The notes below the pieces were generated by a model. The model searched no databases. It saw only the letters and a list, made by a program, of their open reading frames with translations, and had not been told where the DNA came from. A DNA stretch of 64,000 nt from contig OX246747.1 in the NCBI GenBank assembly GCA_945910005.1, positions 12,305,035 to 12,369,034 on the forward strand, read 5' to 3'. The position numbers were made by a program, and so were the translations under genes. Shown here one piece after another: positions 9,714 through 22,115 of the stretch (position 1 is its first letter; every line of letters starts with the position of its first letter). Source of the DNA: Isoperla grammatica (taxonomy: Eukaryota > Arthropoda > Insecta > Plecoptera > Perlodidae).

Positions 9714-9814
9714 GTGTTTGATGGAGTATCCGCTGTATCTGCATTTTGCTGCTCTTGCTGCTGTCTTGCTAGTATCTTGTATCCTGTATCTTGCTCATTA
9801 GCATCACTTTCCAT
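9714..9814 (-). CDS. Possible first coding exon (uncertain)
   Basis: The minus strand starts at ATG (9814) and gives 33 codons, an acidic/Gln-rich stretch beginning MESDANEQDTGYKILARQQQ. It ends in a consensus donor gtaagt at 9713-9708 with a two-base overhang. It could be the first exon of the MDM2-like gene on the same strand. Its phase does not join directly to the exon at 6950-7065, so at least one more exon would be needed. Composition and splice site are the only support. Confidence 0.3.
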
Positions 9815-10177
9815 GTAACACGTACGTAAAGGTCGGTTTACAAGTTGGTTTAAGGTTGGTTTTCACATTTACTCGGTAAACTCACATTTTGCGGCCTTTT
9901 GTTTCAGAAAAATATTATTCAGATGCAATGTTTGCAAGCAACAAGAGCCCGAATGCAAACAAACAAAACACCTATTGATAAACTATACGTTGTCATGAGA
10001 AGTAGTAACGTCCCAGTGGGTCTGGCGGGGGGAGGGAGAGGGTTGACGAAACAGGGCATTCGCCCGGAAGGTGGAAGACTATAAGGCTTTGCTTATAATT
10101 ATGGAGTATTTCGTCAGAGGATTGACGTTCATAATTTTCTAATGATTAGGTGGCTATTATTGATTAGGTGACTATCA

Positions 10178-10228
10178 CGGTTAGCCTCGTTGCAAAAATA
10201 TGAGACGTTAAGCCCAAATAAATCAAAT
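10178..10228 (-). mobile_element. 5' fragment of the window's SINE family
   Basis: On the minus strand this reads atttgggcttaacgtctcat followed by atttttgcaacgaggcta, identical to the head of the full SINE copies at 57650 and 59870. The rest of the element is missing. Confidence 0.8.
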
Positions 10229-10625
10229 CAAAAATCACGGCTGGCTAGTCAGTACCCGAGTGTTGAAATTTATTCCGTTACCATGCGAGGGCTGGGATGA
10301 CAACACGTCCAGCTTTATTTTTAAATTCTTCACCTCTTCTTTGAATTCACGATCAACGATGTGTCGCCAAGAAACAATGCGAGCCACAAGTTTTCAATGG
10401 TACACCGTTACCAAAGGTAACTAATTCTACATTTCGTGTCGTTACTTTACACTTGAAATAATAAATTGTGTATAGTGTATGCTCGGTAAATTAATTAATT
10501 AATTAATTATTAAACAGTCTCTTAGGTGAAGTGAAACTATTCGGGCGATTATACAGGACTAAGGGTCAAAGCTTCCGTTTTGCAAGTGGGAGATTCGGTT
10601 TCAATTGCAGCCAGGAACGACACTA

Positions 10626-10803
10626 AGGTCCGTATGCATAGTCCAGACTCAAGCCTTCCTCAGCTCAGCCTCTCCTCAGCCTCGCCTAACCACCAATCAC
10701 AGAACAGCATTGCCGTGCGGACGGCTCTGTGATTGGTGGCTAGGTGAGGCTGAGGAGAGGCTGAGTTGAGGAGGGCTTGAGTCTGGACTATGCATTCGGA
10801 CCT
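10626..10803. mobile_element. Foldback MITE, about 178 bp
   Basis: Terminal inverted repeats of about 78 bp begin aggtccgtatgcatagtcca on the left and are mirrored by tggactatgcattcggacct on the right. They carry repeated cctcagcctc motifs. A loop of about 20 bp separates them. Confidence 0.8.
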
Positions 10804-11443
10804 AGGATTCTTTGAGTGGGGGGGGGGGGGGCAAGGTAGGGCCATCGCTTCTGAGGGGGGGCACAGCCTAGCAGAAATTTAGCTGCAAAACCGACGATAA
10901 GGCGGCAAAGGTGGCGGGCTTTTTTGCACATGACGTGTAGATTGTGCCTGCCAGTTCGGCGCACGGAATAGGCTTTTCCCGCGCGATATTTTAGGCAACT
11001 TCGGGTTGGCGGGGACGTGAGGGGTATCCTACAACCAAAGATTCTACAACCCACGTGACCTGGCGCTCCACGCTAGATACATAAATGCTGATGTAAAACA
11101 CTATAGGCCTACTGTCCAATTCAAAAAACATGCGGCTCAAATTCTTACTAATAATATCAAAAACATTTCTTTCTATCAAAATTGAAAGTACGTATGGATT
11201 TAGGAATATCTGTATCGTTAGGAATGAAGATGAATTAAGGTGGTGCTGCTAGCGCACCAGCGCACATTAACACCAGTCGCCACTGGTGAAAGTAGGTTAT
11301 GACACATATTATAATGATTCGCTGAGATCATTTGTGTGTGAGTGGAGGATCTCTCATGGGACTACAATGTTAAAGGCCCACTAAACCCAAACATACATGT
11401 CAAGGCAGTTTTTCTTTACACATATCGTACACCTTACGCCTCA
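10804..11443. other. Gene-free stretch
   Basis: Contains a poly-G run (10818-10830) and unremarkable sequence. No exon or element boundary was recognised. Confidence 0.4.
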
Positions 11444-11989
11444 CTAGATCGCACGTGAAGCTATCAATTCGAGAGAATAGGCGTTTTTTGTTTCCTTTTC
11501 TCTTTGGTGTGTGATCACACCTCTTTTAACAATCTTCCAAACAGTTTTTCTGCTAACCCCGATCAAATGTGCGGTTTTTGTCATGGCATGGGCGTAGCGA
11601 GGGGGTGGGCAGGGGGGGGGGGCGAAAGTAAAAAACGACCATAACATGTATTCATAAAACTGATAGTCTAATTAATATGGGCCTATCTTTCATAAACCTT
11701 TTTTAAACTTGAATCTATTATAGTTTCAAATTGAACATAAGGGCTGCAAGTGCAAAGCCCTTATTATTGAGAAACAATATTTCTACACCCCCTCCCCCCC
11801 CCCCCCCGGCCCCCCTGCCGTTTCAGATATAATTGATCCCCCCCGAACCTTATAATCCTGGCTACGCCCCTGTGTCAAGGATCCACCTTCTGAATTTTCA
11901 AAACTTGTGTGGACATTACGAATAATTCGTTGAGCATCCATTGACAAGCGGTGTTGACGAGTATGTTTGATTATTTTAGCTTTCAGTGT
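11444..11989 (-). pseudogene. Transposase N-terminal relic with HTH, split by a hAT MITE
   Basis: The minus strand is open from 11989 to 11881 (... MDAQRIIRNVHTSFENSEGG). After removal of the insertion at 11587-11872 plus one copy of its target duplication, the same frame continues without a break into KTAHLIGVSRKTVWKIVKRG and stops at 11444. The last segment is a helix-turn-helix of the kind found at the N-terminus of several animal DNA-transposon transposases. No catalytic domain follows, so this is a fragment. The superfamily is uncertain. Confidence 0.6.
11587..11872. mobile_element. Non-autonomous hAT element, 286 bp
   Basis: The ends are catgggcgtagc and gctacgcccctg, which are inverted repeats with one mismatch and have a hAT-like CAGGGGCGTAGC terminus. 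They are flanked by the 8-bp duplication tgtcatgg (11579-11586) / tgtcaagg (11873-11880), with one mismatch. The interior has long G and C runs. The insertion interrupts the HTH frame described at 11444-11989. Confidence 0.88.
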
Positions 11990-13974
11990 TTACGGAAGCT
12001 CAACAACCTCAACTTGTGCCTCGTTGTCTGCAGCCTCAATCAATAATTGTTCTGTCCATGGTCTCCACATTGTTAAACAAATGTAAAAATTAACGTTTAC
12101 AGTGCTATTTATTCACCCTCGCCGCAGAACTGTTTAAAAAATAATGCATTTTTATGTACGTCACTATAAAGAATAATTATACAAGGGAAATAGATACCTA
12201 TCACTAAGTATTTCAATGTTATCAAAAAAATGTTTGTCTTTTTAACACTAGCGTTTGTATCACATTATTAAACACTGAACTTTTACATTGACAAGTGACA
12301 ACAGTATAAACACCATATTCTAACTCACGTCATTGCATAGACGAATGTGTCCAATAAAAGCAACAATAACAAGAACAACTCTATCAATACGTCAGGAAAA
12401 CCGCACTACTCCATACCAGGCCGCCATGTCCCCGCAAGATGTGGCGTTAGAAGCTGATTTACTTTACCGTCCCCTAATGGGATGCTAATAGCTCTCATCG
12501 CCTGGTCTCTTGTCCACCTACTTCTGAATGGCTTGCATACCTGCGTCGGGACTCACAGCGCCATATCTCACATTTTGATCATGACGGTTGACGTCCTGTC
12601 AATAGAACAACCTAGCCAATTACCAAAAAGTAGTTTCTTTTTTAAATTTTACGAACATGTGTACACTACGTGAATGAGCGGTTTTTGAATCTCGTTTGTG
12701 GGACGAAAAATACGAGACTTATGAGTGAGATTAAAAATGTTGAAATGTTTAAAATTAATATGTAGCTTGGTAAGTTTTGGTTGTAGAAACATGAATCAAG
12801 TCATATTGTGCATAACACAGTGACCGGAAAGTAAAATGATTAGAAATATTGAGAATATTTGCGTGTTTCATTACTACATCATTTGGCCCGTGACACAAGA
12901 ACAACAACAACAAGGTCAATTTAAAGGAAGCCAGGTTCAATTATCTTTTTCCACGAATAAGACACTTTTCAGATCAACATCTCGCCCCAACGTTGACAGC
13001 GCTACACAAGGGGTGGACAATACGTCCCCTACGAACCGGTTTCTATGGTGACATGCGGGCCTGGTATAGAGTACTAGGAAAACGCTCTGTTTGACGCGTT
13101 GATAAGCGAGCGCGTCCATATGTCCACGAACATTCTGGCGAAAAGTTCTCAAAGCTATCGTCATTGTTCAATGTAAGAGACAAAAATGTGCAACGATTAG
13201 AGTTTTTATTGTCATAGTTATTATACTTCCTGCCATTGTTCAATAAAAGATCGATTGTCCATATAAATTATAACTTGGAAGTTTCGTTGTCATAGTTACT
13301 TCAGCAATACAATATGTAATTTGTACCTACAATTCTCATCGGATCGCGTTGAAATTAGTATATTCGTGACCGGCCGGAAATTTACTATAAAATGCCCATC
13401 TCACATTTTGCCGCCATTTTGTTTGAGAAAAAAACTTTGTACTAATTAAATTGTAACTTTGTAACTTTTCGACGGATTTGTCCACAAAACTAATGACGTT
13501 CAGTCCACATCGAGGCTTGTAGATGGTGTAAATTTCAAATTGATCGGACTTTTCGTTCGACCGCTATCGCGAGACAAAAAAAAAAACAAAAAAAAAAACA
13601 AACAGAATGAGTGCCATAAGAGTAGAATGGAAACGCTCGCTTCGCTCCGTTAATAAATTAGTTTGCAGGGTGGAATGGTACCGTTGGAAACCCCTGGTAG
13701 TTTTCAACTCCTGTCGGCTGAAGGAGGGAAAACATCTCTGGAAATACCAACACGTCAACCAACAAAGGGGACAATTAGCCGCTTAGTCATGAATGTTATC
13801 TTTCGAGTGGGCATCGTTCGAACGGCCACACTATTATTATATTCCCTTCGGGTGGTGCTCAGCTTCTGCTTGCAGGATGCTATCAACCAACTGAGGTGAC
13901 TCGGCGGCAACATGAATTCAAATTCAGGAGGTCGCCGGTTCATTTCAACCTGCGTGTATTTGACGTCATAATAA
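11990..13974. other. Gene-free stretch
   Basis: AT-rich DNA with scattered short open frames that show no family resemblance. An A-rich run lies at 13574-13600. I find no credible exon on either strand. Confidence 0.45.
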
Positions 13975-13982
13975 GGCAAACG

Positions 13983-14171
13983 CAGTGGCGTCGGAACAGG
14001 GGGGCGAGAGTATCGTCTCGCCCCCCCTGAGAAAATGTCAACTTTATTAATTAAATGCATTTTACAGTACTAATTCCATTTATTCTTTCAAACGATCTCA
14101 GAGTCAGTCAGCAAGTCAGCTGGAAAGTCCCCCCCCCTTCCCCCCCTGAAAAAATATACTTCACGTCCCTG
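13983..14171. mobile_element. Non-autonomous hAT element, 189 bp
   Basis: The termini are cagtggcgtcgga and ttcacgtccctg. They are flanked by a perfect 8-bp target duplication ggcaaacg (13975-13982 and 14172-14179). Inside is a G/C-rich hairpin, with ggggggcgaga mirrored by tctcgcccccc. Confidence 0.88.
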
Positions 14172-15171
14172 GGCAAACGATTAATATGATAACTTTTCTG
14201 TGCTCTTTAGCCTCAGAGCTATATTTCAAAATGGAAAAATATATCCCATCTAAGATTATAGGAAGTATTGACGAATACATATCGGTTCTATTCATATTAT
14301 TAATAGTCTAATAGCAAAGTTAACTCTACAACATTAAAATAAATTATAATACTTATTATTACACGTACATATTTCATTGTAAAAAGTAAATACATTATAC
14401 TAGGGTACTACATACCCTAGTTGAAAATTAAAACACGGTTAATGAAACCACCACAATTCGATATCATTACTGAACTAACTGCGATTCGGCACCAATTTAG
14501 TTTGTCACATTACTCTATATAGTCTGAGATTTCACTTAGTGTGGTGATATTATTTTTTTAATTTAGATTCAAAATTGTGTATCTACTAAGATTTGAATGT
14601 GAATCATCCCATCTTTGGTCTACCATCTATCCGATAAGGTGCCCAGACGTCTCGCTTTTGGTGGAACATTACCGATTTTACACTGTGTGTCCCGTGTCCC
14701 ACCATATTTCCCAGCGGGACGCACTTTTGTCCAGTATTTTTTATTTATTTTGTTTATTTTATTATTATGAGCGAAGGAACCTATCTGACTGGTCGAGTAT
14801 ACACTGTTCTTCCGGAATTGGGACAAAACCCGATGGTCCCTTAGTACTTTTTTAAATTTATTTTTTATTACAGGACTGTTAGGTTATGGAACTTCAGCCT
14901 AACTACGGAAACACAAGCTCTTTCCAGTGTGCAATTTAAAAGAGAATTCGCTCTATTTTATTGTAATTTTTATTTCTGTAATTTATAATGTTGTGTAATT
15001 TGTATTTATTACCTAGATCTTATTATCTCGAGGATGTTGACATGCTGTGTTTGGGGCACATTGTCATGTTATATCATCCTCTCAGCTGTATGATGTACAA
15101 ACAAAATGCTTTGAAGGCTTCGTAGCAACGAGTCACACAACAATATACCCTTTATGAATTAGTCACTCTTC
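14172..15171. other. Gene-free AT-rich stretch
   Basis: No exon recognised. Short palindromic bits such as actagggta / taccctagt (14399-14420) are present. Confidence 0.45.
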
Positions 15172-15205
15172 TAAAGGCGGGTTCACACAAAATGACTAAG
15201 ACTAA

Positions 15206-15365
15206 TGCTACGTTTACAGCTACGCGTTGCGAGCGAAGCGAAGGCGCGAGCTCCAATCAGTGGCCGAGTTTGCGTGAAACTATTAACTCTTTGCATGAAA
15301 CTCGGCCGCTGATTGGAGCTCGCGCCCTCGCTTCGCTCGCAACGCGTAGCTGTAAACGTAGCATA
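15206..15365. mobile_element. Nested foldback MITE, about 160 bp
   Basis: The left arm atgctacgtttacagctacg ... cgagctccaatcag is mirrored by the right arm ctgattggagctcg ... gtaaacgtagcat. The arms are about 70 bp and rich in cgaagcg motifs. It sits in the left part of the outer MITE. Confidence 0.8.
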
Positions 15366-15413
15366 ACGATTAGCGATTTATGTTTAAGCGTTAACAAACT
15401 GTTATAGTGATTT

Positions 15414-15562
15414 AGGTTGGAATTCATAGTCGGCCCCTACACCTAGGGGCGCCCATTGTTACCAAGGTAACAGTTGTTTCCATGTTATTTCCCATAAACA
15501 AAACAAATCCATAGCAACAATGGGTGCCCCTAGGTGTAGGGGCCGACTATGAATTCCAACCT
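15414..15562. mobile_element. Palindromic MITE, copy 1 of a tandem pair
   Basis: The ends are ggttggaattcatagtcggc and its mirror, with 45-bp arms. It is flanked by TTA. It is identical to copy 2 except near the aaggtaac segment (accaagg versus actaagg). Confidence 0.85.
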
Positions 15563-15563
15563 T

Positions 15564-15712
15564 AGGTTGGAATTCATAGTCGGCCCCTACACCTAGGGGC
15601 GCCCATTGTTACTAAGGTAACAGTTGTTTCCATGTTATTTCCCATAAACAAAACAAATCCATAGCAACAATGGGTGCCCCTAGGTGTAGGGGCCGACTAT
15701 GAATTCCAACCT
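15564..15712. mobile_element. Palindromic MITE, copy 2 of a tandem pair
   Basis: A near-identical 149-bp unit that shares the central TTA with copy 1. TTA occurs before copy 1, between the copies and after copy 2, as expected for insertion of one copy into the target site of the other, or for tandem duplication. Confidence 0.85.
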
Positions 15713-15871
15713 TAGTGTTTAAGAACGAGTGATTAAGAAAGTTGATTTTCGATTGTTGGCATTGTTGAAATACATTTGGGGATGGATGTTTCCGAGTACG
15801 TTGTTTTCCCAAGGCTTAATCACTCTATTGTTAGTCTTAGTCCATAGTCATTCTGTCTGAACGCGCCTTAA

Positions 15872-16637
15872 CCGTGTGAGCAGACAATAACATAAAATAC
15901 AATTTGATTTGCAGATTTTATTTGTGGTGAATTTCTAACAAACATATCACAAGTGATTTCACCATCCCTTTACTATGAAATCAATGTTAGGCCTTGGATT
16001 AGTTTATTAATTTATGTATGAACGAGTTCGAGGCTTCCTGTCAACACAGGGATATGAAATGTTCTTTTAAATCACAGAATAAAATGTACACGTTTTTGTA
16101 ATCCCGCTACACTCAGATGTGAGACCGCGCCCTGTGATTGGCTGACACGCTCTGCTACGGCGCACGGACCAATGAACACGACTATCTATAGCGCGAAATT
16201 CTAGTATACATGAATATTACGAGATATTTTTCAAATCGTTTTTGTAAGGAAATCATTAAAGGGATATCCAATTTACTTACCAAATTTAGATTTTAGGTAT
16301 TCAGCTTTGTACAAGTCAACGCTTAACCGATTATCAACAGTCCTTCTAAGTTTGAATGCTCATTACGTGTGCGTATGTTACATTTGTTAGTACCATGTAT
16401 TCCATGTTAATACCATATTCACTCTCTTAGTTTACTATTGCAATAAATTTACAAAAAGGCCTGGCGTGCACATTTTCCTCTGAGTCCAAATCGACGGATA
16501 GTATATAATATTTTATGAACTACAGTAATATTGAATGATTACTATAACCACAGATAACTAATTAGGTAGGTGTGCTATAACTAACGAACGAATTGTTTGC
16601 CCAGTTCTATTTATTGCCTTCCTTTGTAAATCGGTTT
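15872..16637. other. Gene-free stretch
   Basis: AT-rich; nothing recognised. Confidence 0.4.
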
Positions 16638-16753
16638 AAATAAATAAATGAATGAATGAATGAATGAATGAATGAATGAATGAATGAATGAATGAATGAA
16701 TGAATGAATGAATGAATGAATGACTGACTGACTGACTGACTGACTGACTGACT

Positions 16754-16789
<36 letters not shown>

Positions 16790-16838
16790 CACAGACTGAC
16801 TGACTGACTGACTGACTGAGTGCGTGAGTGAGTGAGAA
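16638..16838. repeat. (ATGA)n to (CTGA)n compound microsatellite
   Basis: About 20 aatg units are followed by about 25 actg units, with a few variant units at the right end. Confidence 0.95.
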
Positions 16839-16839
16839 A

Positions 16840-17382
<543 letters not shown>

Positions 17383-17399
17383 GAGTGGAGTCTCCATTT

Positions 17400-18834
17400 A
17401 GATGAGCGTAGCGAAGCGGAGTAAATCTCTCCATACAACTCGATCGGCGCTTTGTCTGTGATGTGTATGTATGTCTGTATGTATGTCTGTATGTATGTGC
17501 GCTAAATTTTGTTCGTCGCGCACAGGTCAAAAAGCTTGACGTATTTGGCTGAAATTTTCTGTCAACATTTGTGACCACTAAACTCGATGCTGTTAGCATA
17601 ACCAGCAAAATTCGTCAAGATGCCCACCTACCAAAAAATAATTACTGACAAAAAAAAATGTGTTTATTTATTTAATTAACTTTAAACTTACACACGGATT
17701 TAAATGATGTTTCAGTTGTAGATTTACATCAACAATACCAACACTTGACAAAAGTTTCAAAATTGTAAGTTTATCCGCCATGTTATAAAAAAATATTGTT
17801 TATTTACTACAATAATGTCTTCATTTTTACAGTGATCCACCGATATGATTCGCATTTGGGGACTATTGCAGTTAGATGTACATATGTTACATGAAACATA
17901 GCGAACGTAATTATACATGTTCATTTTTATTTGGAATCTCGATAGCTGTCATAGATTGGGTACAATGACGTAAGATGCCAACCTACAAAAAATTAATTAC
18001 TGAATAACATGTTTTTTAATTTATTGAATTAAATAACCATTTGCACACGGATAAAAATAATTTTTTGCTTGTAGGTTCACATCAATGATACTAACACTCG
18101 ACAATAGTTTCATAATTTTAGCTTTAACGGCCATGTTATAAAAAAATATTGTTTATTTACGGCAGACATTTTCTTCATTTTTACAGTGTTCCACCGATAT
18201 GATTCGCATTTGCGGACCATTGAAGTTAGATGCACATAGTATGCTGCAGGAATGGCTTACGCAGTCAGACCTTTCTCACTATGTATTTGGAATTTTGATA
18301 GCTATCATAGAATGGCTACAATGACGTGTTATGTTTTATGACTTTCACGGCAAAAATGCAAATGTTAACAACGAACTTTGAGACAAATGAAAAAGCTTCT
18401 ATTATAATTTAAAAGCGGGTTATTGTGTGATTAAACAATATTACATTTTAGATATAGTATATATCTACATTATGGAACTTTCCATACACTGATAGGTTTA
18501 ATAGTTTATGAATGTGAGCCTATTGAGTAGACCACGGTCGAATTAAATTATGCGGAAGTCCATTGAAAAATCAACTTAAAGGTTTTAATTTATTTAAAGA
18601 AAACATCTTAACGGATTTAAATAATATTTCGTGCATTTATTAGAAACATATCGAGAAATAATATACACAAGTAATAAGGTTGTAACTTGCTCCGCCATCT
18701 TGTAAAAAAATCATATGTTTATTACAAAGGTATTTTTTTTTTTTTTTTTGAGAAATATGATATTCAAAAGATTTGTTTGCTTTAAAACATTGAACCAACT
18801 CGCTCATCTGGCAACGCGGAGCGTTTTCCTAGTA
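17400..18834 (+). mobile_element. 1.43-kb repeat with internal tandem units of about 355 bp
   Basis: It starts agatgagcgtagcgaagcgg and ends ctcatctggcaacgcggagc ... tttcctagt. Both ends recur in a short copy at 61749-61978. Inside, the segment at about 17618-17895 is repeated, diverged, at about 17972-18250 (shared ccgatatgattcgcatttg and gccatgttataaaaaaatat). A third partial unit occurs near 18600-18720. There is no coding capacity. The class is unknown. Confidence 0.7.
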
Positions 18835-19700
18835 TAAAAAATTATTTCACCAAGTGTAGAGAGGGCGAGTTAAAATTTGTTTTGGAGTTGCGAAATAAAT
18901 ATAGGTACCGGAAATTACATGAACATATAATATTATACCAATAAAAACAATGAAGTCTTACAAGTTCACTTAAATTTAAAAGAATACTTTTACCCGACCA
19001 AAAGATTTTAGTTTTAAAGTTAATGATACGTTATTGCACCGAGACCCTTCGTGTGAAATTTCGTTCATATATCGTCGGTTAAAATATCTTCTACCAACAA
19101 ATTATTTTCTCTTGTCGCGCACGAAATGTACACGCATACAGTCGTACATAGAATAGGCCTACGTACAAACGTATAGTAGGACCCTAGATACCGATAGAAA
19201 ACTCTGCTGCATACATGTAAAAATCATCTCCATTATTATGGACAGTTAGGATTGAATTAGAGGTTCATATGTATTATGTATAGAACCAGCCGCCAAGTGG
19301 CGCAACTTGCACGTCCAGCCTAGTGGAACAAGTCCAATACATAAATAGAATAGAAAATAAATGTTCGATCAAAACAAGACAGTCATGTCCAAATTTATAT
19401 TAGTAATATATTCGGGCTTGTTGTGAGAGCGAGAGCACGGTCGAAAGACTAGTCCCAAGATTTCACCTATCTGTGTCAATCAACTATCCAATCAACTATA
19501 AATGTTTTTCAATTTAACCATGAAACTGTTATTATGTTTTCGGTCCATATCGGCCACGCGTCGTAACTCGCAACGAGATATCAAATAAAAATACATATTT
19601 TCTGTGACCTACAAATCCATTCGATATTTATTTTCCGTTGTCAGTAGTGTAGGTTTATGGAGAATTAACAAGAACACAATCAATCTCAGAAAATGTATCG
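18835..19700. other. Gene-free stretch
   Basis: No exon or repeat structure recognised. Confidence 0.4.
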
Positions 19701-19703
19701 CCT

Positions 19704-19787
19704 TGACCAGTATTCGAACCTGCGTGCATTGGGCTAGCCTTACCCTGGATACAGAAGTCCGCCGGCTTATCCATTCTACCAGTTGTG
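19704..19787 (-). ncRNA. tRNA-Arg(UCU)-like pseudogene or SINE head
   Basis: The minus strand carries an A-box-like ggtagaatggataagc, an anticodon-loop region gacttctgta resembling tRNA-Arg(UCU), and a clear B box ggttcgaatac. The sequence between anticodon arm and T arm is longer than a normal variable loop, and the stems pair poorly. It is therefore a tRNA-derived pseudogene or SINE promoter, not a working tRNA. Confidence 0.5.
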
Positions 19788-22115
19788 AAATATCATAAGT
19801 CACATCATAAGATTTCAAAGGACTGCCTAATCGCCCGTTTCCCCCTTCTATTAACATATTTTGTGCATTGCTGATGCTGGCGAACACGGAATTCCCAGAA
19901 CGGGATGCAATTAAAATTCAGGTAGTGGACAAACGAAAACAGACATTCGTCTTTGGAGGCTTGCAACCATTCTAACAAACTCAATGCTTGCAACTGCTCA
20001 TTTGTTCTGCACATAATATTGTCGTCGGGATCATTGCCAGCCTATGTCGATATCGATTGTACGATGTAGTTGTGTGCAGGCGTTCAGGGTTTCTCGATAC
20101 GATTGCGGTTTCGATGTCGACCATTGGATGTAGCTTTAAAAAGGGTACCAAAGATATTTTTACAAGCAGTTGTTAAATATTAGTAAAAACTAAAAAGGCA
20201 TTACAACGAACGCCGTTAAATTATAACAATATTTGCTTCCCTCAGAAAAACCATAGGCTACGTAATTAACTTACGTACCTTACATACAAAACTATTCAAG
20301 TACGTACTATAAAGTTTTTTTTTTTGTACAATAATATAACAGCATAAGCAGGACTTATTTTGTGAGCTTACTAAGTGCACTTCAGCAAACAAGAAAATAA
20401 GTTGCTGAACTTGATGCGATGATAATCCTGTAGCATAAAGCGTAGAACAGAAATATGAGAGTTTGAACACGTATATCCCCCGACAAAGTTTACGGAAATG
20501 ATTATGTGTGCCAATAATTTTAAATTTTTTAAATTTTACACTTTTTGTTTTTTGTTTTGTTGCACTTTTGTTGTTTATGAAGATCTAATTTGTGTATTGT
20601 TATATTTATATCAAATATGAGAATAAAGACAGTTTGTAGCAGGGATTGCCTTCAAATGACCGTGTCGCATTACTTTTGGACAAACACATCCACTTATCTC
20701 GCCTTGCGATCTTTCATCTTATGGTGGACCATGGGTATCATTCCAACGGCCACACGCTGAGCACGAACCACGCGGTAACAATGTGAGCACGTGATCAGCG
20801 TGGTAGTGTTGTTTTCGTCTTGAATAGGGAAAACCCTAGTGGTGGGGGTAGGTCGCAAGTCGCTACCCGCCATCCGCTTTGTTTTGGACCACGCACCACA
20901 GTCAGCAGACACACTCGCGGTCTGAAGACGGAGCAGGAAAGTTGCTGCTGAAGCGCTCAGTCAGTGTCCAAAGTGTTCCAAGTGTTCAAGAAGTTTAGTT
21001 TACTACGAGTTATCGAACTTCAACTTCAAGATAGTGAAGGTCAGTATTTTGTATTATATTTTTTTCTTATGATAATTGCATCCTAGGGATTGGATAGGTC
21101 TACAAATACATCCTAACAACACGTGTAGGGGTCGAAGAAAATTTGTAGTAGGCCTAGTCACATTTAGTCTCAGTCTAGAGCGAGTATTTTTTATATTGAT
21201 CTTCAGAATGTTTTTGGATGGAATATACTTGCCATGCGATGAGTGTGTTGGGGGTTCTATGGGGGTTTCTTTCAAAGCCGCGTGAAATGGTTGTGACGTC
21301 AGTTGCGGTTTTTGGTCCTTGACCATTCTACTTGCACATGGTATTCATTTGAGTCGCCCGGCCTCACAGTTTCAATTCGTGGATGAAGAATGTGTACGAT
21401 TATGTTGACAAAACGCGTGTATATAATTATTATTAGTGATATTGCAAAATGGTGAACAATTAGGTACTTATAATTAATTTTCTGATTCACTGCAGCTAAG
21501 TGACTCGACGTCTTTCATAGGTTCACATGCGCACATTCCCGCTCTACCCTTCAAACTCTTTAATCCTGTTGTTTGTTTATTTCTTGTTGAAATTACCATT
21601 TTGACCAACGTGACGGCGCAGCATACGACTCTCATAAATAAGGCGACCGGCCGCGATATGTAGTTTTTTAACTAGGCCTACCTATTATATATTAACTGAC
21701 ATACCTTCTTAAATAGTAGTTTCATAATAAAGTTGTTTCAACCTACTGTGATGAAACCACAGTGACACATCTTACACTTACATTATCATTCATATTCATT
21801 TTTGTGAGGTTGGCCATGGCGTTGCCGCGTTAAAACCCGTGAACTGCCAAGCCGAGCAGAAGTTTGTGTTTTTATTTCTGTATTTAATGACTATCCTATT
21901 CAGTTATAAAAACTGATTTCCAAATGAGGACAATAATAATAGAATTTCCTTCGTGTGCCGTTCGTCTTTCAACATCAAATCAATCTACATGCTCTGGGTA
22001 AGACTTCAAACCCAATGCCTAAATTTGATATTTGTCCAGTATAGGCCTAGGCCTAGGCCCTAAGAACTTGATGTTTTCTTAGTGGAATTTAATACAAAAA
22101 ATCACATTTTGTGTT
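19788..22115. other. Gene-free stretch; possible untranslated exon near 21000
   Basis: Mostly unremarkable. The sequence up to about 21039 ends in aagatagtgaag followed by gtcagt, which could be a donor of a non-coding 5' exon, but this is weak. No CACTG-type transposon terminus was found here. Confidence 0.3.

Larger units (their letters stand above)
15172..15871. mobile_element. Outer MITE that hosts three nested MITEs
   Basis: The left terminus taaaggcgggttcacac ... aatgactaagactaa is mirrored by ttagtcttag ... tagtcattctgtctgaacgc near 15829-15871. It ends in taa on both sides, compatible with a 3-bp TAA duplication of the PIF/Harbinger type. Between these ends lie the elements at 15206-15365, 15414-15562 and 15564-15712. 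Confidence 0.7.

Noticed and set aside
9714..9814. Firm assignment as exon 1 of the MDM2-like gene
   Set aside because: Start codon and donor look real but the phase does not join the next recognised exon and no SWIB sequence is present; kept only as a low-confidence feature.
19704..19787. A functional tRNA-Arg gene
   Set aside because: Only the A box, anticodon region and B box are recognisable; stems and spacing do not fold into a cloverleaf.
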